NCBI RefSeq assembly: GCF_001816165.1
Contig: NZ_MDZC01000021.1
Span: forward strand, 1 to 64,000
Length of the DNA: 64,000 bases
Source of the DNA: Hymenobacter glacialis
Lineage (GTDB): Bacteria; Bacteroidota; Bacteroidia; Cytophagales; Hymenobacteraceae
Direction of reading: 5' to 3'
Shown here: positions 48,091 through 57,805 of the stretch, piece after piece
How the letters are laid out: the number at the start of each line of letters is the position of its first letter
Position numbering within the stretch: position 1 is the stretch's first letter
Translations under genes and position numbers: made by a program
Notes under the pieces: generated by a model
What the model was told of the DNA's origin: nothing
What the model saw: only the letters and a program-made list of their open reading frames with translations
Databases searched by the model: none

Positions 48091-48846
48091 TTAGAAGGCC
48101 GAAGCCACGGATTGGATGAACGCCGGAGCGTTCGAAACCACGTCGCCCCGCTCGTTGGTGAACAGGAAGAAGTACAGGGGCATGGAGGCGAAGCCCGCCG
48201 ATACCACCACGGCGAAGACGTAGCCAGCGTACTTAATGAGCGGCATGTACTTGCGGTGGTTCAGGCCCAGGGTTTGGAAACCCGAGCGGAAGCCGTGCCA
48301 CAGGTGGTAGCCCAGGCTGATTTGGGCAGCTACGTAGAGCAGCACGTACCACCAGATGTGGAACGACGACACCACGGCCAGGTACAGGTTGTCGTAGTCG
48401 GCCGTTTCCAGGTCGACCCCGCCCATCTTGGGAAGGTCGCCGGCAAAGCGGGCACGCCAGAAGAAGTTGTAGAGGTGGACAATCAGGAAAATCAGGATGA
48501 TGGTGCCCAGGATGCCCATGTTGCGGGACGTCCACTCGCTGTTCTGCTCGGCTTTCCATTGCGCGTAGCCGTGGCCGCGGGCGGCCTTGTTGCGGCGCGT
48601 GAGAGCAAACGCCTCGTAAATGTGAAAGCCGAAGCCCAGTACCAGCACCCACTCAATGGTGCGGATAATGGGGTTGGTGCCCATGAAATGCGAGTACGCA
48701 TTGAAGGCCGCGCCACCGTCGTGCTTGAATAACTGCAGGTTGCCGACCAGGTGAATTACCAGGAACGAGCACAGAAACAGGCCCGTAACGGACATTATTA
48801 TCTTCCGGCCGATGCTGCTGGTTAAAGTTTTTGTTATCCAACTCAT
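48091..48846 (-). CDS. sdhC: Succinate dehydrogenase cytochrome b subunit (diheme type)
   Basis: 251-residue membrane anchor of complex II with five helices and the histidines expected for two heme b groups, resembling the Wolinella/Bacteroidetes single-subunit anchor. Key stretches are SSIGRKIIMSVTGLFLCSFLVIHLVGNLQLF, TIEWVLVLGFGFHIYEAF, IILIFLIVHLYNFFWRARF and ISLGYHLWHGFRSGFQTLGLNHRKY. Start 48846 follows the family (MSWITKTLTSSIGRK). A TACCTTTG box (48891-48898) would give a leader of about 40 nt. First gene of the operon sdhCAB. Confidence 0.95.
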   Translation of the reverse strand: MSWITKTLTSSIGRKIIMSVTGLFLCSFLVIHLVGNLQLFKHDGGAAFNAYSHFMGTNPIIRTIEWVLVLGFGFHIYEAFALTRRNKAARGHGYAQWKAEQNSEWTSRNMGILGTIILIFLIVHLYNFFWRARFAGDLPKMGGVDLETADYDNLYLAVVSSFHIWWYVLLYVAAQISLGYHLWHGFRSGFQTLGLNHRKYMPLIKYAGYVFAVVVSAGFASMPLYFFLFTNERGDVVSNAPAFIQSVASAF

Positions 48847-48890
48847 AAAGTAGCCAAACTGGGGAAGTGAAGAGGTATGTTTATAGAGCC

Positions 48891-48898
48891 CAAAGGTA
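48891..48898 (-). promoter_or_regulatory. -7 promoter box of sdhCAB
   Basis: On the minus strand TACCTTTG lies 45 bp before the sdhC ATG, matching the Bacteroidetes consensus TAnnTTTG. Confidence 0.55.
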
Positions 48899-49130
48899 GG
48901 CCCCACCCGCTAACGGAACAATGCACGGACCTTATTCATGCCCGTAAGCACTGCGGGGGAGGGCATTGGGCGGCAAGGTGAATCTATCCGCCGCGCGCAT
49001 CGTTTACACGCAGGGCGACTTTGTACACAAAATAACCCTCCGGGGCAGCTCAATGTTAGCCTGTTAGCATTTTTTTTGGCTGGTGCCGACCGGTGCCCAA
49101 CCGTCCATCCGTTCTCGTTATTGTTTCTGT

Positions 49131-52088
49131 ATGGTACAGTCTACACTATTTCGGGTCAGTGGCATGGTGCGGGGGGCGCTGTTGCTGGTGCTGCTCGCGG
49201 CGGCTATGACAGTGGCCCCCACCTCGGCCTGGGCCACGCACATCCGGGCCGGCGACATTCGGGTGAAGCCCGACACGACGCTGCCGGTGAGTGGCCGCAA
49301 CCCACGCCGGGTGTTTTTCAAGCTCACGCTTTATACCGACAACAGCTCGTCGGTGCTGGCTGATTTTGCCACCGTGTTTTTTGGCGATGGGGTGTCGAGC
49401 TGCAAGGACGGAGCACCGCGCCAGGGCGGACGCCGGCCCATTCCGGGCAACACCGACACCAGCGTCAACGTCTACTATTTCGAGCACACGTACCCCTCCG
49501 CCGGCCAGTTCACGGTAAGCTACATCGGTGAAAACCGCAACGATGCGCTGAACATGGACCGGCCACTGGCCCAGACGTTCTACATCAGCACCACCTTTAC
49601 CCTGGACCCGTCGCTGGGCGGCAACAGCTCGCCCATTCTCACGGCGCCCGCAGTGGACAAGGCCGGCGTGCGGCAGGTGTTTTTGCACAACCCCGCTGCT
49701 TTTGATGCCGATGGCGACTCGCTGGCTTTCCGGCTGCGCACCAGCCAGCAGGTAGCGGCCGGCATCGACGGCTCGGTGGGCCCGCCCTGTGCCGGTGGCA
49801 CCGGCAACAACCTGCCCGTGCCCCAGACGGTGACCAACTTTCGCTACCCCAACGACCCGCTGATTACGGGTAGCGCCAACCCGCCGGTGCAGGTGGCTTA
49901 CGAGGGGCCGCCCCGCGGCATTCCCGATGCGCCGGCCATCTTCGAGCAGGACGTGCACACCGGGCAAATCACCTGGAACGCGCCGGTGGCTGTGGGCTTC
50001 TACAACGTGGCCATGGTGGTGGAGGAGTGGCGGCGCACGCCCGCTGGCCGCCGCAAAATAGGGGAGGTGATTCGCGACATGCAGATTATTGTCTCGGCCA
50101 CCAACAACCTGCGCCCCACCATCACCATTCCGGAGGACATCTGCGTGATTGCGGGCGAAACCGTGACGGGACTGGTAACGGCCGTGGACGGCGTGTCGGC
50201 CACCAGCCCGCAGACGGCGGTTGACCTGTTTGCGTATTCCGGAATAATTCCGCCCGCCACGTTTACCCAAACGGCCAAGGGCCCGCCCACGGCGCGGGGC
50301 ACGTTTGTGTGGCAAACGCAGTGCAACAACGTGGCCCGCCTGCCTTATCTGGTCGTGTTTAAGGCCCAGGATACTCCTTCGCCCATCACGGCGGCCAACC
50401 CGCCACTAATTGACGAGAAAACCTGGCGCATTACCGTCATAGGGCCTGCACCGCAGAACCTGCGTGCCACCAGCATCATCGGCACCTCCGCTACCGACCC
50501 TAACCGCGTGCGGCTGGATTGGAACCTGTACCAGTGCGCAAACGCGTCGCGCATTCTTATATACCGCAAGGTCAACCCGTCGGGCTTTGTGCCGGGGCCC
50601 TGCGAAACGGGTATTCCGGCTTCGGCGGGCTACACCTTTGTGGCTTCGGTGCCGGCTTCGGCTACCACGTTCACCGACAGCAACACCAGCGCCGGCGGCC
50701 AGAACCTGGGCCTAGAGCGCGGCCAGAACTACTGCTACCGCATTTACGCTGATTTTCCGGGGCCCGCGTTCGGGGCCAGCATTGCCTCGGCGGAGGCGTG
50801 CGCAGCTTTCCCCGGCGCGCCTACCCGCCTGGTGAAAGTGGACGTGGAAAATACCGGCACGACCACCGGCCAGATTGAGGTGTGCTGGACGCGCCCCAAA
50901 GCCATTGGCGGCGACGGCGTGCCCAGCTACGTGCTGTCGCGCGGGGTGGGCCTGGCGCCCATTGCCTTCACCACCATTGCCACCATCACCACGCTGGCCG
51001 ACACCTGCTTCACCGACACGGGCATCAACACCCAGGACCTGCAGTACACTTATAGGATAGAGTTTGTGCGCACCTTTCCCGCTGGCAGCAACCAGCCGCC
51101 CGTGCGTGAAACGGCTCCCACGGCCAGTAGCATCCGGACCACGGCCGTGCCCGCCAATGCTGCTGCCACCGCCGTAACCGTGCGCTGGACCTACAACGTG
51201 CCCTGGGACAACACAACCCGGCCGGCCGTAATATTCCGCCGCACCGGCAACACGGGGCCCTACGTGCGCCTCAACACGGCCCCCACCGGCGCCACCGGCG
51301 GCACCTACCTCGACAACGACCCCGCCCTGGTGAAGGGCCAGACCTACTGCTACTACGTGCAGACCGATGGCCTCTACCCCGGCGTGCCGTACCTCAATTC
51401 GCTGCTGAACCGCAGCCAGGAGCAGTGCCTAGTGCTCACCAGCCCGCCCTGCATTCCGGTGCTGAGCCTAGCGCCCACCAACTGCGACAGCCTGGCGGCG
51501 CTGCCCGAGTTCCCGGGCCTAAACCAGCGCTACGCCAACCGTTTGAGCTGGCGGGTGGGCGCCCTGCCTGCGGGTTGCGATGCAAATATTGCCAGCTACC
51601 GCGTGTACTACCGGCCCACGGCCACCGGCGCCTTTGCCCTTATCGGCACCACGCCGCTCACTTCGTTTACCCACAACGACCTGGAGTTTTCGGGCGGGTG
51701 CTACGCCGTGCAGGCCGTGGCCCCGAGTGGGGCGGTGAGCGATACGAGCAACGTGGCGTGCCAGGACAACTGCGTATTCTTCGTGCTGCCCAACATCTTC
51801 ACGCCCACCGGCGACGGGGTCAACGACGTGTTCCGGCCCAAGAACAGCAGCCCGGTGCGGCGCATCCGCTTCCAGGCCTTCAACCGCTGGGGCGTGAAGG
51901 TTTTCGAGAACGTGACCACCTCCGCCGACCGCGTCCTCATCAACTGGAGCGGGGGCGGGCCGGTGGCCGAAGCCAGCAGCGGCAACAAGGTGGTTGATGG
52001 CATTTACTATTACCTGGCCGAGGTGGAGTTTGCCGACTTTGCCAACACCAAGCGCACTTACAAGGGCTGGGTAGAAATTGTGCGCTAA
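49131..52088 (+). CDS. Large T9SS type-B secreted protein (gliding-motility-associated C-terminal domain), paralog 1
   Basis: 985 residues. The signal peptide is MVQSTLFRVSGMVRGALLLVLLAAAMTVAPTSAWA. Residues about 37-330 are a beta-rich N-terminal domain that starts THIRAGDIRVKPDTTLPV; repeated THIxAGDI starts are common in these proteins. Fibronectin III-like domains fill the middle (PAPQNLRATSII..., TRLVKVDVENTG...IEVCWTRPK, AVTVRWTYNVPWDN). The last about 100 residues from 886 form the CHU_C/T9SS type-B domain (NIFTPTGDGVNDVFRPKNSS ... FNRWGVKVFENV ... GIYYYLAEVEF). Probably a cell-surface or extracellular protein. The next gene is a close paralog; a terminator separates them. Confidence 0.9.
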   Translation: MVQSTLFRVSGMVRGALLLVLLAAAMTVAPTSAWATHIRAGDIRVKPDTTLPVSGRNPRRVFFKLTLYTDNSSSVLADFATVFFGDGVSSCKDGAPRQGGRRPIPGNTDTSVNVYYFEHTYPSAGQFTVSYIGENRNDALNMDRPLAQTFYISTTFTLDPSLGGNSSPILTAPAVDKAGVRQVFLHNPAAFDADGDSLAFRLRTSQQVAAGIDGSVGPPCAGGTGNNLPVPQTVTNFRYPNDPLITGSANPPVQVAYEGPPRGIPDAPAIFEQDVHTGQITWNAPVAVGFYNVAMVVEEWRRTPAGRRKIGEVIRDMQIIVSATNNLRPTITIPEDICVIAGETVTGLVTAVDGVSATSPQTAVDLFAYSGIIPPATFTQTAKGPPTARGTFVWQTQCNNVARLPYLVVFKAQDTPSPITAANPPLIDEKTWRITVIGPAPQNLRATSIIGTSATDPNRVRLDWNLYQCANASRILIYRKVNPSGFVPGPCETGIPASAGYTFVASVPASATTFTDSNTSAGGQNLGLERGQNYCYRIYADFPGPAFGASIASAEACAAFPGAPTRLVKVDVENTGTTTGQIEVCWTRPKAIGGDGVPSYVLSRGVGLAPIAFTTIATITTLADTCFTDTGINTQDLQYTYRIEFVRTFPAGSNQPPVRETAPTASSIRTTAVPANAAATAVTVRWTYNVPWDNTTRPAVIFRRTGNTGPYVRLNTAPTGATGGTYLDNDPALVKGQTYCYYVQTDGLYPGVPYLNSLLNRSQEQCLVLTSPPCIPVLSLAPTNCDSLAALPEFPGLNQRYANRLSWRVGALPAGCDANIASYRVYYRPTATGAFALIGTTPLTSFTHNDLEFSGGCYAVQAVAPSGAVSDTSNVACQDNCVFFVLPNIFTPTGDGVNDVFRPKNSSPVRRIRFQAFNRWGVKVFENVTTSADRVLINWSGGGPVAEASSGNKVVDGIYYYLAEVEFADFANTKRTYKGWVEIVR

Positions 52089-52114
52089 CGCCCCGTCTTT
52101 TGTTAGCTATTGGC

Positions 52115-52145
52115 AAGGGTGCTCCGTATAGGGAGCACCCTTTTA
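52115..52145 (+). terminator. Terminator of T9SS paralog 1
   Basis: AAGGGTGCTCC-GTATA-GGGAGCACCCTTTT hairpin 26 bp after the stop. Confidence 0.85.
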
Positions 52146-52360
52146 TTTTAATCTGTTGACTGGTAAGGCGAAGAAATTCAGGACGAATACTGGTGCAATC
52201 TTTCGGGTGGCGCGTGGGGTTGTGCGGTACAGGCACGCATTCTCGTTTACCTTCAAACTTTCTTGGGGCTGCGGCTGCCTTTTCGCCGCCCAGCCGGTTA
52301 TCAGCTGGCGAGGTGAGGCCGCTGGTTTTGGTGCTTAATTTTCTACGCTACCCCTTTAGT

Positions 52361-55342
52361 ATGCAGCATTTCTTTTCACTACACCGCAAGGTTAGGGCCC
52401 GGCTTGGGCTGCTGGCGGCCGTTCTGCTTGTGGGGCTGGGCCTGATGCCGGAAACGGCGTCGGCCTCGCACATCCGCGCCGGCGACATCCAGGCCAAATC
52501 CGATACCACGCTGCCCGTTGCGAACCGCAACCGCCGCCGGGTTTTCTTTAAAATGGTGCTTTACACCGACATCGTCGGCATTGGCGGGCAAACGCCGGCC
52601 AAGCAGCCCACGGCTACCATCTTCTTCGGCGACGGTACCTCGTCGTGCCTGGATGCCGTACCGCGGGCCGGCGGCGAGCGGTCTATTCCGGGCAATACGG
52701 ACTCCGCGCTCAACATCTATTTCTTCGAGCATACCTATCCCTCGTCGGGGGAATTTACGGTTAGCTTCATTGGGGAAAACCGCAACGGTGGTGTGCTGAA
52801 CATGGATAATTCGATAAACCAATCGTTTTACATCAGCACTACGATTACCCTGGACCCGGCCCTGAACTTCAACAACTCACCCGTTCTCACCACACCGGCT
52901 ATTGATAAAGGCGCAACGGGGCAGGTGTTTTTGCACAACCCCGGTGGGTTCGACGCCGATGGTGACTCGCTTGCCTTTAAGCTACAGGACAGCCGCAAGG
53001 TAGCCCTGGGAGTGGAAGGCACCCTGGGCGCCCCCTGCACGCTCGGTAACGGAGGCGTGGCCACGGGCAACAACCGCCCCCTGCCGGTGACGGTGCCCAA
53101 CTACCGGTTTCCGGCCGACCCCATTCTCACGGGCGGGGCCGCGGTGCAGGTGCCCTACGCCGGCGTGCCGGCCGGGCGGCCGGGCGAGGCGGCCATTTTT
53201 GTGCAGGACGTGAACACCGGGCAAATCACCTGGAATGCGCCCAGCCGGGCGGGCATTTACAACGTGGCCATGGTGGTGGAGGAGTGGCGGCGCACGCCCG
53301 CCGGCCGCCGCAAAATAGGGGAGGTGATTCGCGATATCCAGATTATCATAACCAACACCCCCAACCTGCGGCCCACCATCACCATTCCGGAGGACATTTG
53401 TGTGATTGCGGGCGAAACCGTGACGAGGCAGGTGACGGCCGTGGACGGCGTGTCGCCCACCAGCCCGCAGACGCCGGTTACGCTGTTTGCTTTTTCGGGC
53501 ATCATTCCGCCCGCCACGTTCACCCAAACGGCTACCGGCCCGCCCACGGCGCGGGGCACGTTTGTGTGGCAAACACAGTGCAACAACGTGGCCCGGCTGC
53601 CCTACCTGGTGGTGTTCAAGGCCCAGGACAATCCCTCGCCCGTGACGGCAGCCAACCCGCCGCTGATTGACGAGAAAACCTGGCGCATCACCGTAGTCGG
53701 CCCGCCGCCTCAGAACCTGCGCGCCGTCCCCGATGCCAGCACCGGCCTCAACCGCTCCCTGCTCACCTGGAACACCTACACGTGCGCCAACGCCCAGTTT
53801 ATTCACATCTACCGCAAGGAAAACCCCTCGGGCTTTGTGCCCGGCCCGTGCGAAACCGGCATTCCAGCCTCGTCGGGGTATGTGCGCATTGCCACCGTGC
53901 CGGCCAGTGCCACTTCCTTCACTGATAACAACACCAACGCCGGCGGCCAGAACCTGGGCCTGGAGCGGGGCAAAACGTACTGCTACCGCATCTATGCCGA
54001 TTTCCCCGGGCCTGCGTTCGGGGCCAGCATTGCCTCGGCCGAAGCCTGTGCCAGCTTCGTGGGCCGCGCCGCCCAGCTCAAGAACGTGGACGTGGAAGTG
54101 ACCAGCGCCACCCAGGGCCAGATAGCGGTGCGCTGGACGCAGCCCCGCCCCGCGGCGGGTACCGTGTTCGACGGCACGCCTTCGTTTGTGCTCTCGCGGG
54201 CCGAGGGCTTGGCGCCTACTGCTTTTGTGCCGGTGCGTACTTTCAACTCCCTCAACGACACGTCGTTTGTTGATACCGGCCTGAACACCTTGGACCGGCA
54301 GTACACTTACCAGCTGGAGTTCATCCGCACCTTCGGCAACGGCAGCCTACCGGTGAGGGAAGTGGCCGCGCCCGCCAGCAGCGTGCGCGTAACGGTGGTG
54401 CCCAACAACCCGCCCACCTCCTTCACCGTGAGCTGGACCTACCGCGTGCCGTGGGACAACTCGCTCAAGCCGGTGGTGATATACCGCCGCACGGGCACCA
54501 CGGGGGCATTCGTGCAGATTGCCACGGCCCCCACCACCGCCACCGGCGGCACCTACCAGGACCGGGACGCCGCCCTGGTGAAGGGCCAGACTTACTGCTA
54601 CTACGTGCGGACCGAGGGCCAGTACGCGCCCACCGGCTACCTCAGTTCCCTGCTCAACAAAAGCCAGGAGCAGTGCGCTGCCCTGATTGCCGCGCCGTGT
54701 ACGCCGGTGCTGAGCTTAGCGCCCATCAACTGCGACAGCCTGGCAGCGCTGCCCGAATTCCCGGGCCTAAACCAGCGCTACGCCAACCGGCTCAGCTGGC
54801 GGGTGGGCGACTTGCCCGCCGGCTGCGACGCAAATATTGCCAGCTACCGCGTGTACTACCGGCCCACGGCCACGGGCGCCTTTGCCCTTATCGGCACCAC
54901 GCCGCTCACTTCGTTTACCCACAACGACCTGGAGTTTTCGGGCGGGTGCTACGCCGTGCAGGCCGTGGCGGCTTCGGGCCTGGTGAGCGACACGAGCAAC
55001 GTGGCGTGCCAGGACAACTGCGTGTTTTTTGTGCTGCCCAACATCTTCACGCCCACCGGCGACGGGGTCAACGACGTGTTCCGGCCCAAGAACAGCAGCC
55101 CGGTGCGGCGCATCCGCTTCCAGGCCTTCAACCGCTGGGGCGTGAAGGTTTTCGAGAACGTGACCACCTCCGCCGACCGCGTCCTCATCAACTGGACGGG
55201 TAACAACCAAAGCGGCGAATCGGGCGCCAGCACCAGCACGCGGGTGTCAGGCGGCATTTACTACTACCTGGCCGAGGTGGAGTTTGCGGACTTTGCCAAC
55301 ACCAAGCGCACCTATAAGGGCTGGGTGGAAGTGGTGCGCTAG
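52361..55342 (+). CDS. Large T9SS type-B secreted protein, paralog 2
   Basis: 993 residues with the same domain order as its upstream neighbour. The signal peptide (MQHFFSLHRKVRARLGLLAAVLLVGLGLMPETASA) is followed by SHIRAGDIQAKSDTTLPVANRNRRRVFFKMVLYTD and fibronectin III-like domains. The C-terminal domain NIFTPTGDGVNDVFRPKNSS begins at about residue 892. A stretch around GEVIRDIQIIITNTPNLRPTITIPEDICVIAGETVT matches paralog 1 almost word for word. The 3' part is practically identical at the DNA level (see findings), the N-terminus more diverged. Start 52361 was chosen because the upstream extension does not resemble a signal peptide. A terminator follows. Confidence 0.9.
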   Translation: MQHFFSLHRKVRARLGLLAAVLLVGLGLMPETASASHIRAGDIQAKSDTTLPVANRNRRRVFFKMVLYTDIVGIGGQTPAKQPTATIFFGDGTSSCLDAVPRAGGERSIPGNTDSALNIYFFEHTYPSSGEFTVSFIGENRNGGVLNMDNSINQSFYISTTITLDPALNFNNSPVLTTPAIDKGATGQVFLHNPGGFDADGDSLAFKLQDSRKVALGVEGTLGAPCTLGNGGVATGNNRPLPVTVPNYRFPADPILTGGAAVQVPYAGVPAGRPGEAAIFVQDVNTGQITWNAPSRAGIYNVAMVVEEWRRTPAGRRKIGEVIRDIQIIITNTPNLRPTITIPEDICVIAGETVTRQVTAVDGVSPTSPQTPVTLFAFSGIIPPATFTQTATGPPTARGTFVWQTQCNNVARLPYLVVFKAQDNPSPVTAANPPLIDEKTWRITVVGPPPQNLRAVPDASTGLNRSLLTWNTYTCANAQFIHIYRKENPSGFVPGPCETGIPASSGYVRIATVPASATSFTDNNTNAGGQNLGLERGKTYCYRIYADFPGPAFGASIASAEACASFVGRAAQLKNVDVEVTSATQGQIAVRWTQPRPAAGTVFDGTPSFVLSRAEGLAPTAFVPVRTFNSLNDTSFVDTGLNTLDRQYTYQLEFIRTFGNGSLPVREVAAPASSVRVTVVPNNPPTSFTVSWTYRVPWDNSLKPVVIYRRTGTTGAFVQIATAPTTATGGTYQDRDAALVKGQTYCYYVRTEGQYAPTGYLSSLLNKSQEQCAALIAAPCTPVLSLAPINCDSLAALPEFPGLNQRYANRLSWRVGDLPAGCDANIASYRVYYRPTATGAFALIGTTPLTSFTHNDLEFSGGCYAVQAVAASGLVSDTSNVACQDNCVFFVLPNIFTPTGDGVNDVFRPKNSSPVRRIRFQAFNRWGVKVFENVTTSADRVLINWTGNNQSGESGASTSTRVSGGIYYYLAEVEFADFANTKRTYKGWVEVVR

Positions 55343-55371
55343 CACCGGGCCACGCTCACAGCCCGCACCCT

Positions 55372-55404
55372 GAAAAAGGCCACTCCGCAAGGGTGGCCTT
55401 TTTC
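55372..55404 (+). terminator. Terminator of T9SS paralog 2
   Basis: AAAAAGGCCAC-TCCGCAAGG-GTGGCCTTTTT hairpin 29 bp after the stop. Confidence 0.88.
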
Positions 55405-55545
55405 GTGTTGATTTGTGCGAATGGCCGCTTTTGTGCAGCTTGCAGCCCCAACCGCTGCGGTGGTTGGCAGCCCGGCGGCCTGCTCAGTGGCCCGTTCCAA
55501 TTCCTAACAACCTTCGACGTGAACCCGATTTCCGCTTCTGATTCT

Positions 55546-56424
55546 GTGAAAACCGCCATCGTATTTCCTGGCCAGGGCAGCCAGTTTCCGGGCATGGCCC
55601 GCGAGCTGTTCGACCAAAACCTGGAAGCCCGGGCCCTGCTCACGCAGGCCAACGACATTCTGGGCTTTAGCCTGACCACCATCATGTTTACGGGTTCCGA
55701 CGAGGACCTGCGCCGTACCGACGTAACCCAGCCCGCCATCTTCGTGCATTCGGTGGCTCAGTTTGTGGCCCGCCCGGAGCTGCGGCCCGCCATGACGGCC
55801 GGCCACTCCCTGGGCGAGTTCTCGGCGCTGGTGGCCGCGGGCGTGCTGCGCTTTGAGGACGCGCTGCCGCTGGTGGCCCGCCGCGCCCAGGCCATGCAGG
55901 CCGCCTGCGAGGAGCAGCCCGGCACCATGGCTGCCATTCTGGGCTTGGACGATGCCACCGTGGAACGCATTTGCCAGGAGATTTCGAGCGCGGGCCACGT
56001 GGTGGTGGCCGCCAACTACAACTGCCCCGGCCAGCTCGTTATTTCGGGTTCGGCCGAGGGCGTGGCCGCCGCCTGCGAGGCCCTGAAAGCCGCCGGCGCC
56101 AAGCGCGCTTTGCCGCTGCCCGTGGGAGGAGCTTTCCACTCGCCCCTGATGCAGAGCGCCGCCGCCGCCCTGGCCGAGGCCATCGAGAAAACCACCTTCA
56201 ACGAGGCCCGCTGCCCCGTGTACCAGAACGTGGACGCGCTGCCCCACTCGTCGCCGGCCGAAATCAAGGCCAACCTGCTGCGCCAGCTCACCGCGCCCGT
56301 GCGCTGGACCCAGGCCGTGCAGCACATGGCCGCCGATGGCGCCACCGAGTTTGTGGAATGCGGGCCTGGCAAGGTGCTGCAGGGGCTGGTGAAAAAGATT
56401 GTGCCCACGGCCGTAATCGGGTAA
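55546..56424 (+). CDS. fabD: Malonyl-CoA:ACP transacylase
   Basis: 292 residues from GTG 55546, giving the standard (V/M)KTAIVFPGQGSQFPGMARELF start; an in-frame GTG nine codons upstream (55519) is also possible. It transfers malonyl from CoA to acyl carrier protein in fatty-acid synthesis. The nucleophile serine lies in GHSLGEFSALVAAG. The conserved Arg (RRAQAMQ) and the histidine region VGGAFHSPLMQ are present, as is VECGPGKVLQGLVKKI at the end. Its TAA is directly followed by the GTG of the next gene, so the two are co-transcribed and probably coupled. Confidence 0.95.
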   Translation: MKTAIVFPGQGSQFPGMARELFDQNLEARALLTQANDILGFSLTTIMFTGSDEDLRRTDVTQPAIFVHSVAQFVARPELRPAMTAGHSLGEFSALVAAGVLRFEDALPLVARRAQAMQAACEEQPGTMAAILGLDDATVERICQEISSAGHVVVAANYNCPGQLVISGSAEGVAAACEALKAAGAKRALPLPVGGAFHSPLMQSAAAALAEAIEKTTFNEARCPVYQNVDALPHSSPAEIKANLLRQLTAPVRWTQAVQHMAADGATEFVECGPGKVLQGLVKKIVPTAVIG

Positions 56425-57651
56425 GTGGGGCCGCGCGTGGGGGAGAAGGGGCAGTGGTTTGGCTGGTTGGTGGCATGGGCGCTGCTGGTGCAGCTTGGCC
56501 TGTATGCCTGGGCCACGGCCCCCGGCCTGGCCGGCACCGCCGATTCGGGCTTTTACCTGCACGCCGCCGATACGCTGCGGGCCAGCGGCCACCTGCTCAA
56601 CCCCGATGGTACGGCCTACCGCTACTGGCCGCCGCTGTACCCCGTGCTGCTGGCGTTGGGCGGCAGCTTGGGGGCGTTGCGAATATTGCATGGTGTGGCT
56701 CTGGCAATGAGCCTGTTGGCCTGGAGCCAGCTGGGGCGGCAGCTGTTGCCCCGAGCTGCCGCGTTGGTGTTGCCCTGGGCGCTGGCCCTGAGCACGCCTT
56801 GGCTGGTGGTGAGCAAGTTTGTGTGGGGCGAAACCGTGTTTCTGGCCCTGGTGGCGGGCTACGTGCTGGCTCTGTTCCGGGGGCTGCAAACGTGGCGCGG
56901 CCAGTGGTGGGCAGCCGCTACGGCCGTGGGATTTCTGCTGCCGTTGCAGCGCACGGCGGGGCTTTTCCTGCTGGCCGGCCTGGCCCTGGGATTGGTGGTG
57001 CAGCACAAGCAGCTGGCGCCAAAGCAGCGGCTGCTGGTGGCCGGCCATTTTGTGCTCACGGGCCTGGGCGGTCTGGCCTGGCACTTCTACGCCCTGCTGC
57101 TGGCCGCGCCCACCGTGTACAAGCTGAACCAAGGCTGGGCGCAGTTCTTCAGCTCTGCCGCCGATTACGGCTTTGTGTTGAGCCGGTGGCTGGTGCCGGT
57201 GCGCGCCGCCTGGCGGCCCGAGCTGACAGCGGTTTGGGCGCTGGCACTGGCGGGCCTGCTGGCCTGGCTATGGCCCCGGAATGCGGGCCTGAAAGAACGC
57301 CGGCTGGCCCCGCCTGCTATTGCGCCGTGGGTCCGGCATTTTCCCGCTGTGCTGTGGGTGGCTGTCGCCTTTTTCCTGTTGTTGCTGCTCGTTGCCACCA
57401 CGTTTACCCGCAGCGCCGCCGGCCTCTACGATGCCGAGCGGTACGCCAGTGTGCTCTTCGGGCCGGTGGTGGTGTTGGGTCTGCTGGGAGTGGGGCGCTG
57501 GTTTACATCGCCGCTAGGTAGTAAAAAGTGGCTTTCCTGGCTGGTGATGGGGATAGTGGGATTATGGCTGGCTTACTCTGCTGGCCGCGCTGGCAGCAAT
57601 GCCGCTGCGTTGCGCCAGTTGGCTCCTCTGAAGTTGCATGAGGGCAAGTAA
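56425..57651 (+). CDS. GT-C-type membrane glycosyltransferase/hypothetical polytopic membrane protein
   Basis: 408 residues, about 10-11 membrane helices. The first extracytoplasmic loop reads TADSGFYLHAADTLRASGHLLNPDGTAYRYWPPLYP, with the acidic residue and the PPLYP segment typical of GT-C (ArnT/PMT/GT39-like) enzymes, which use polyprenyl-linked sugars. The rest is low-complexity Leu/Ala helices and a loop LYDAERYASVLFGPVVVL. A definite family could not be named, so glycosyltransferase is an inference. It begins with GTG immediately after the fabD stop. Followed by a family B repeat. Confidence 0.7.
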   Translation: MGPRVGEKGQWFGWLVAWALLVQLGLYAWATAPGLAGTADSGFYLHAADTLRASGHLLNPDGTAYRYWPPLYPVLLALGGSLGALRILHGVALAMSLLAWSQLGRQLLPRAAALVLPWALALSTPWLVVSKFVWGETVFLALVAGYVLALFRGLQTWRGQWWAAATAVGFLLPLQRTAGLFLLAGLALGLVVQHKQLAPKQRLLVAGHFVLTGLGGLAWHFYALLLAAPTVYKLNQGWAQFFSSAADYGFVLSRWLVPVRAAWRPELTAVWALALAGLLAWLWPRNAGLKERRLAPPAIAPWVRHFPAVLWVAVAFFLLLLLVATTFTRSAAGLYDAERYASVLFGPVVVLGLLGVGRWFTSPLGSKKWLSWLVMGIVGLWLAYSAGRAGSNAAALRQLAPLKLHEGK

Positions 57652-57659
57652 TAAAAATC

Positions 57660-57750
57660 CCTGTCATGCTGAGCGCAGCGAAGCATCCTATCAGGGCCGA
57701 ACAATTCGTTCAGCGGTGAGAGGATGCTTCGCTGCGCTCAGCATGACAGG
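57660..57750. repeat. Family B inverted repeat
   Basis: About 91 bp: CCTGTCATGCTGAGCGCAGC ... GCTGCGCTCAGCATGACAGG. The left arm is the same as in the copy at 20960; only the inner 25 bp differ. Confidence 0.92.
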
Positions 57751-57805
57751 GATTAAGGCGGTTTTTACTCAGGCCCACCTTAGCACCACTACCAATAGAC
57801 CCAAC

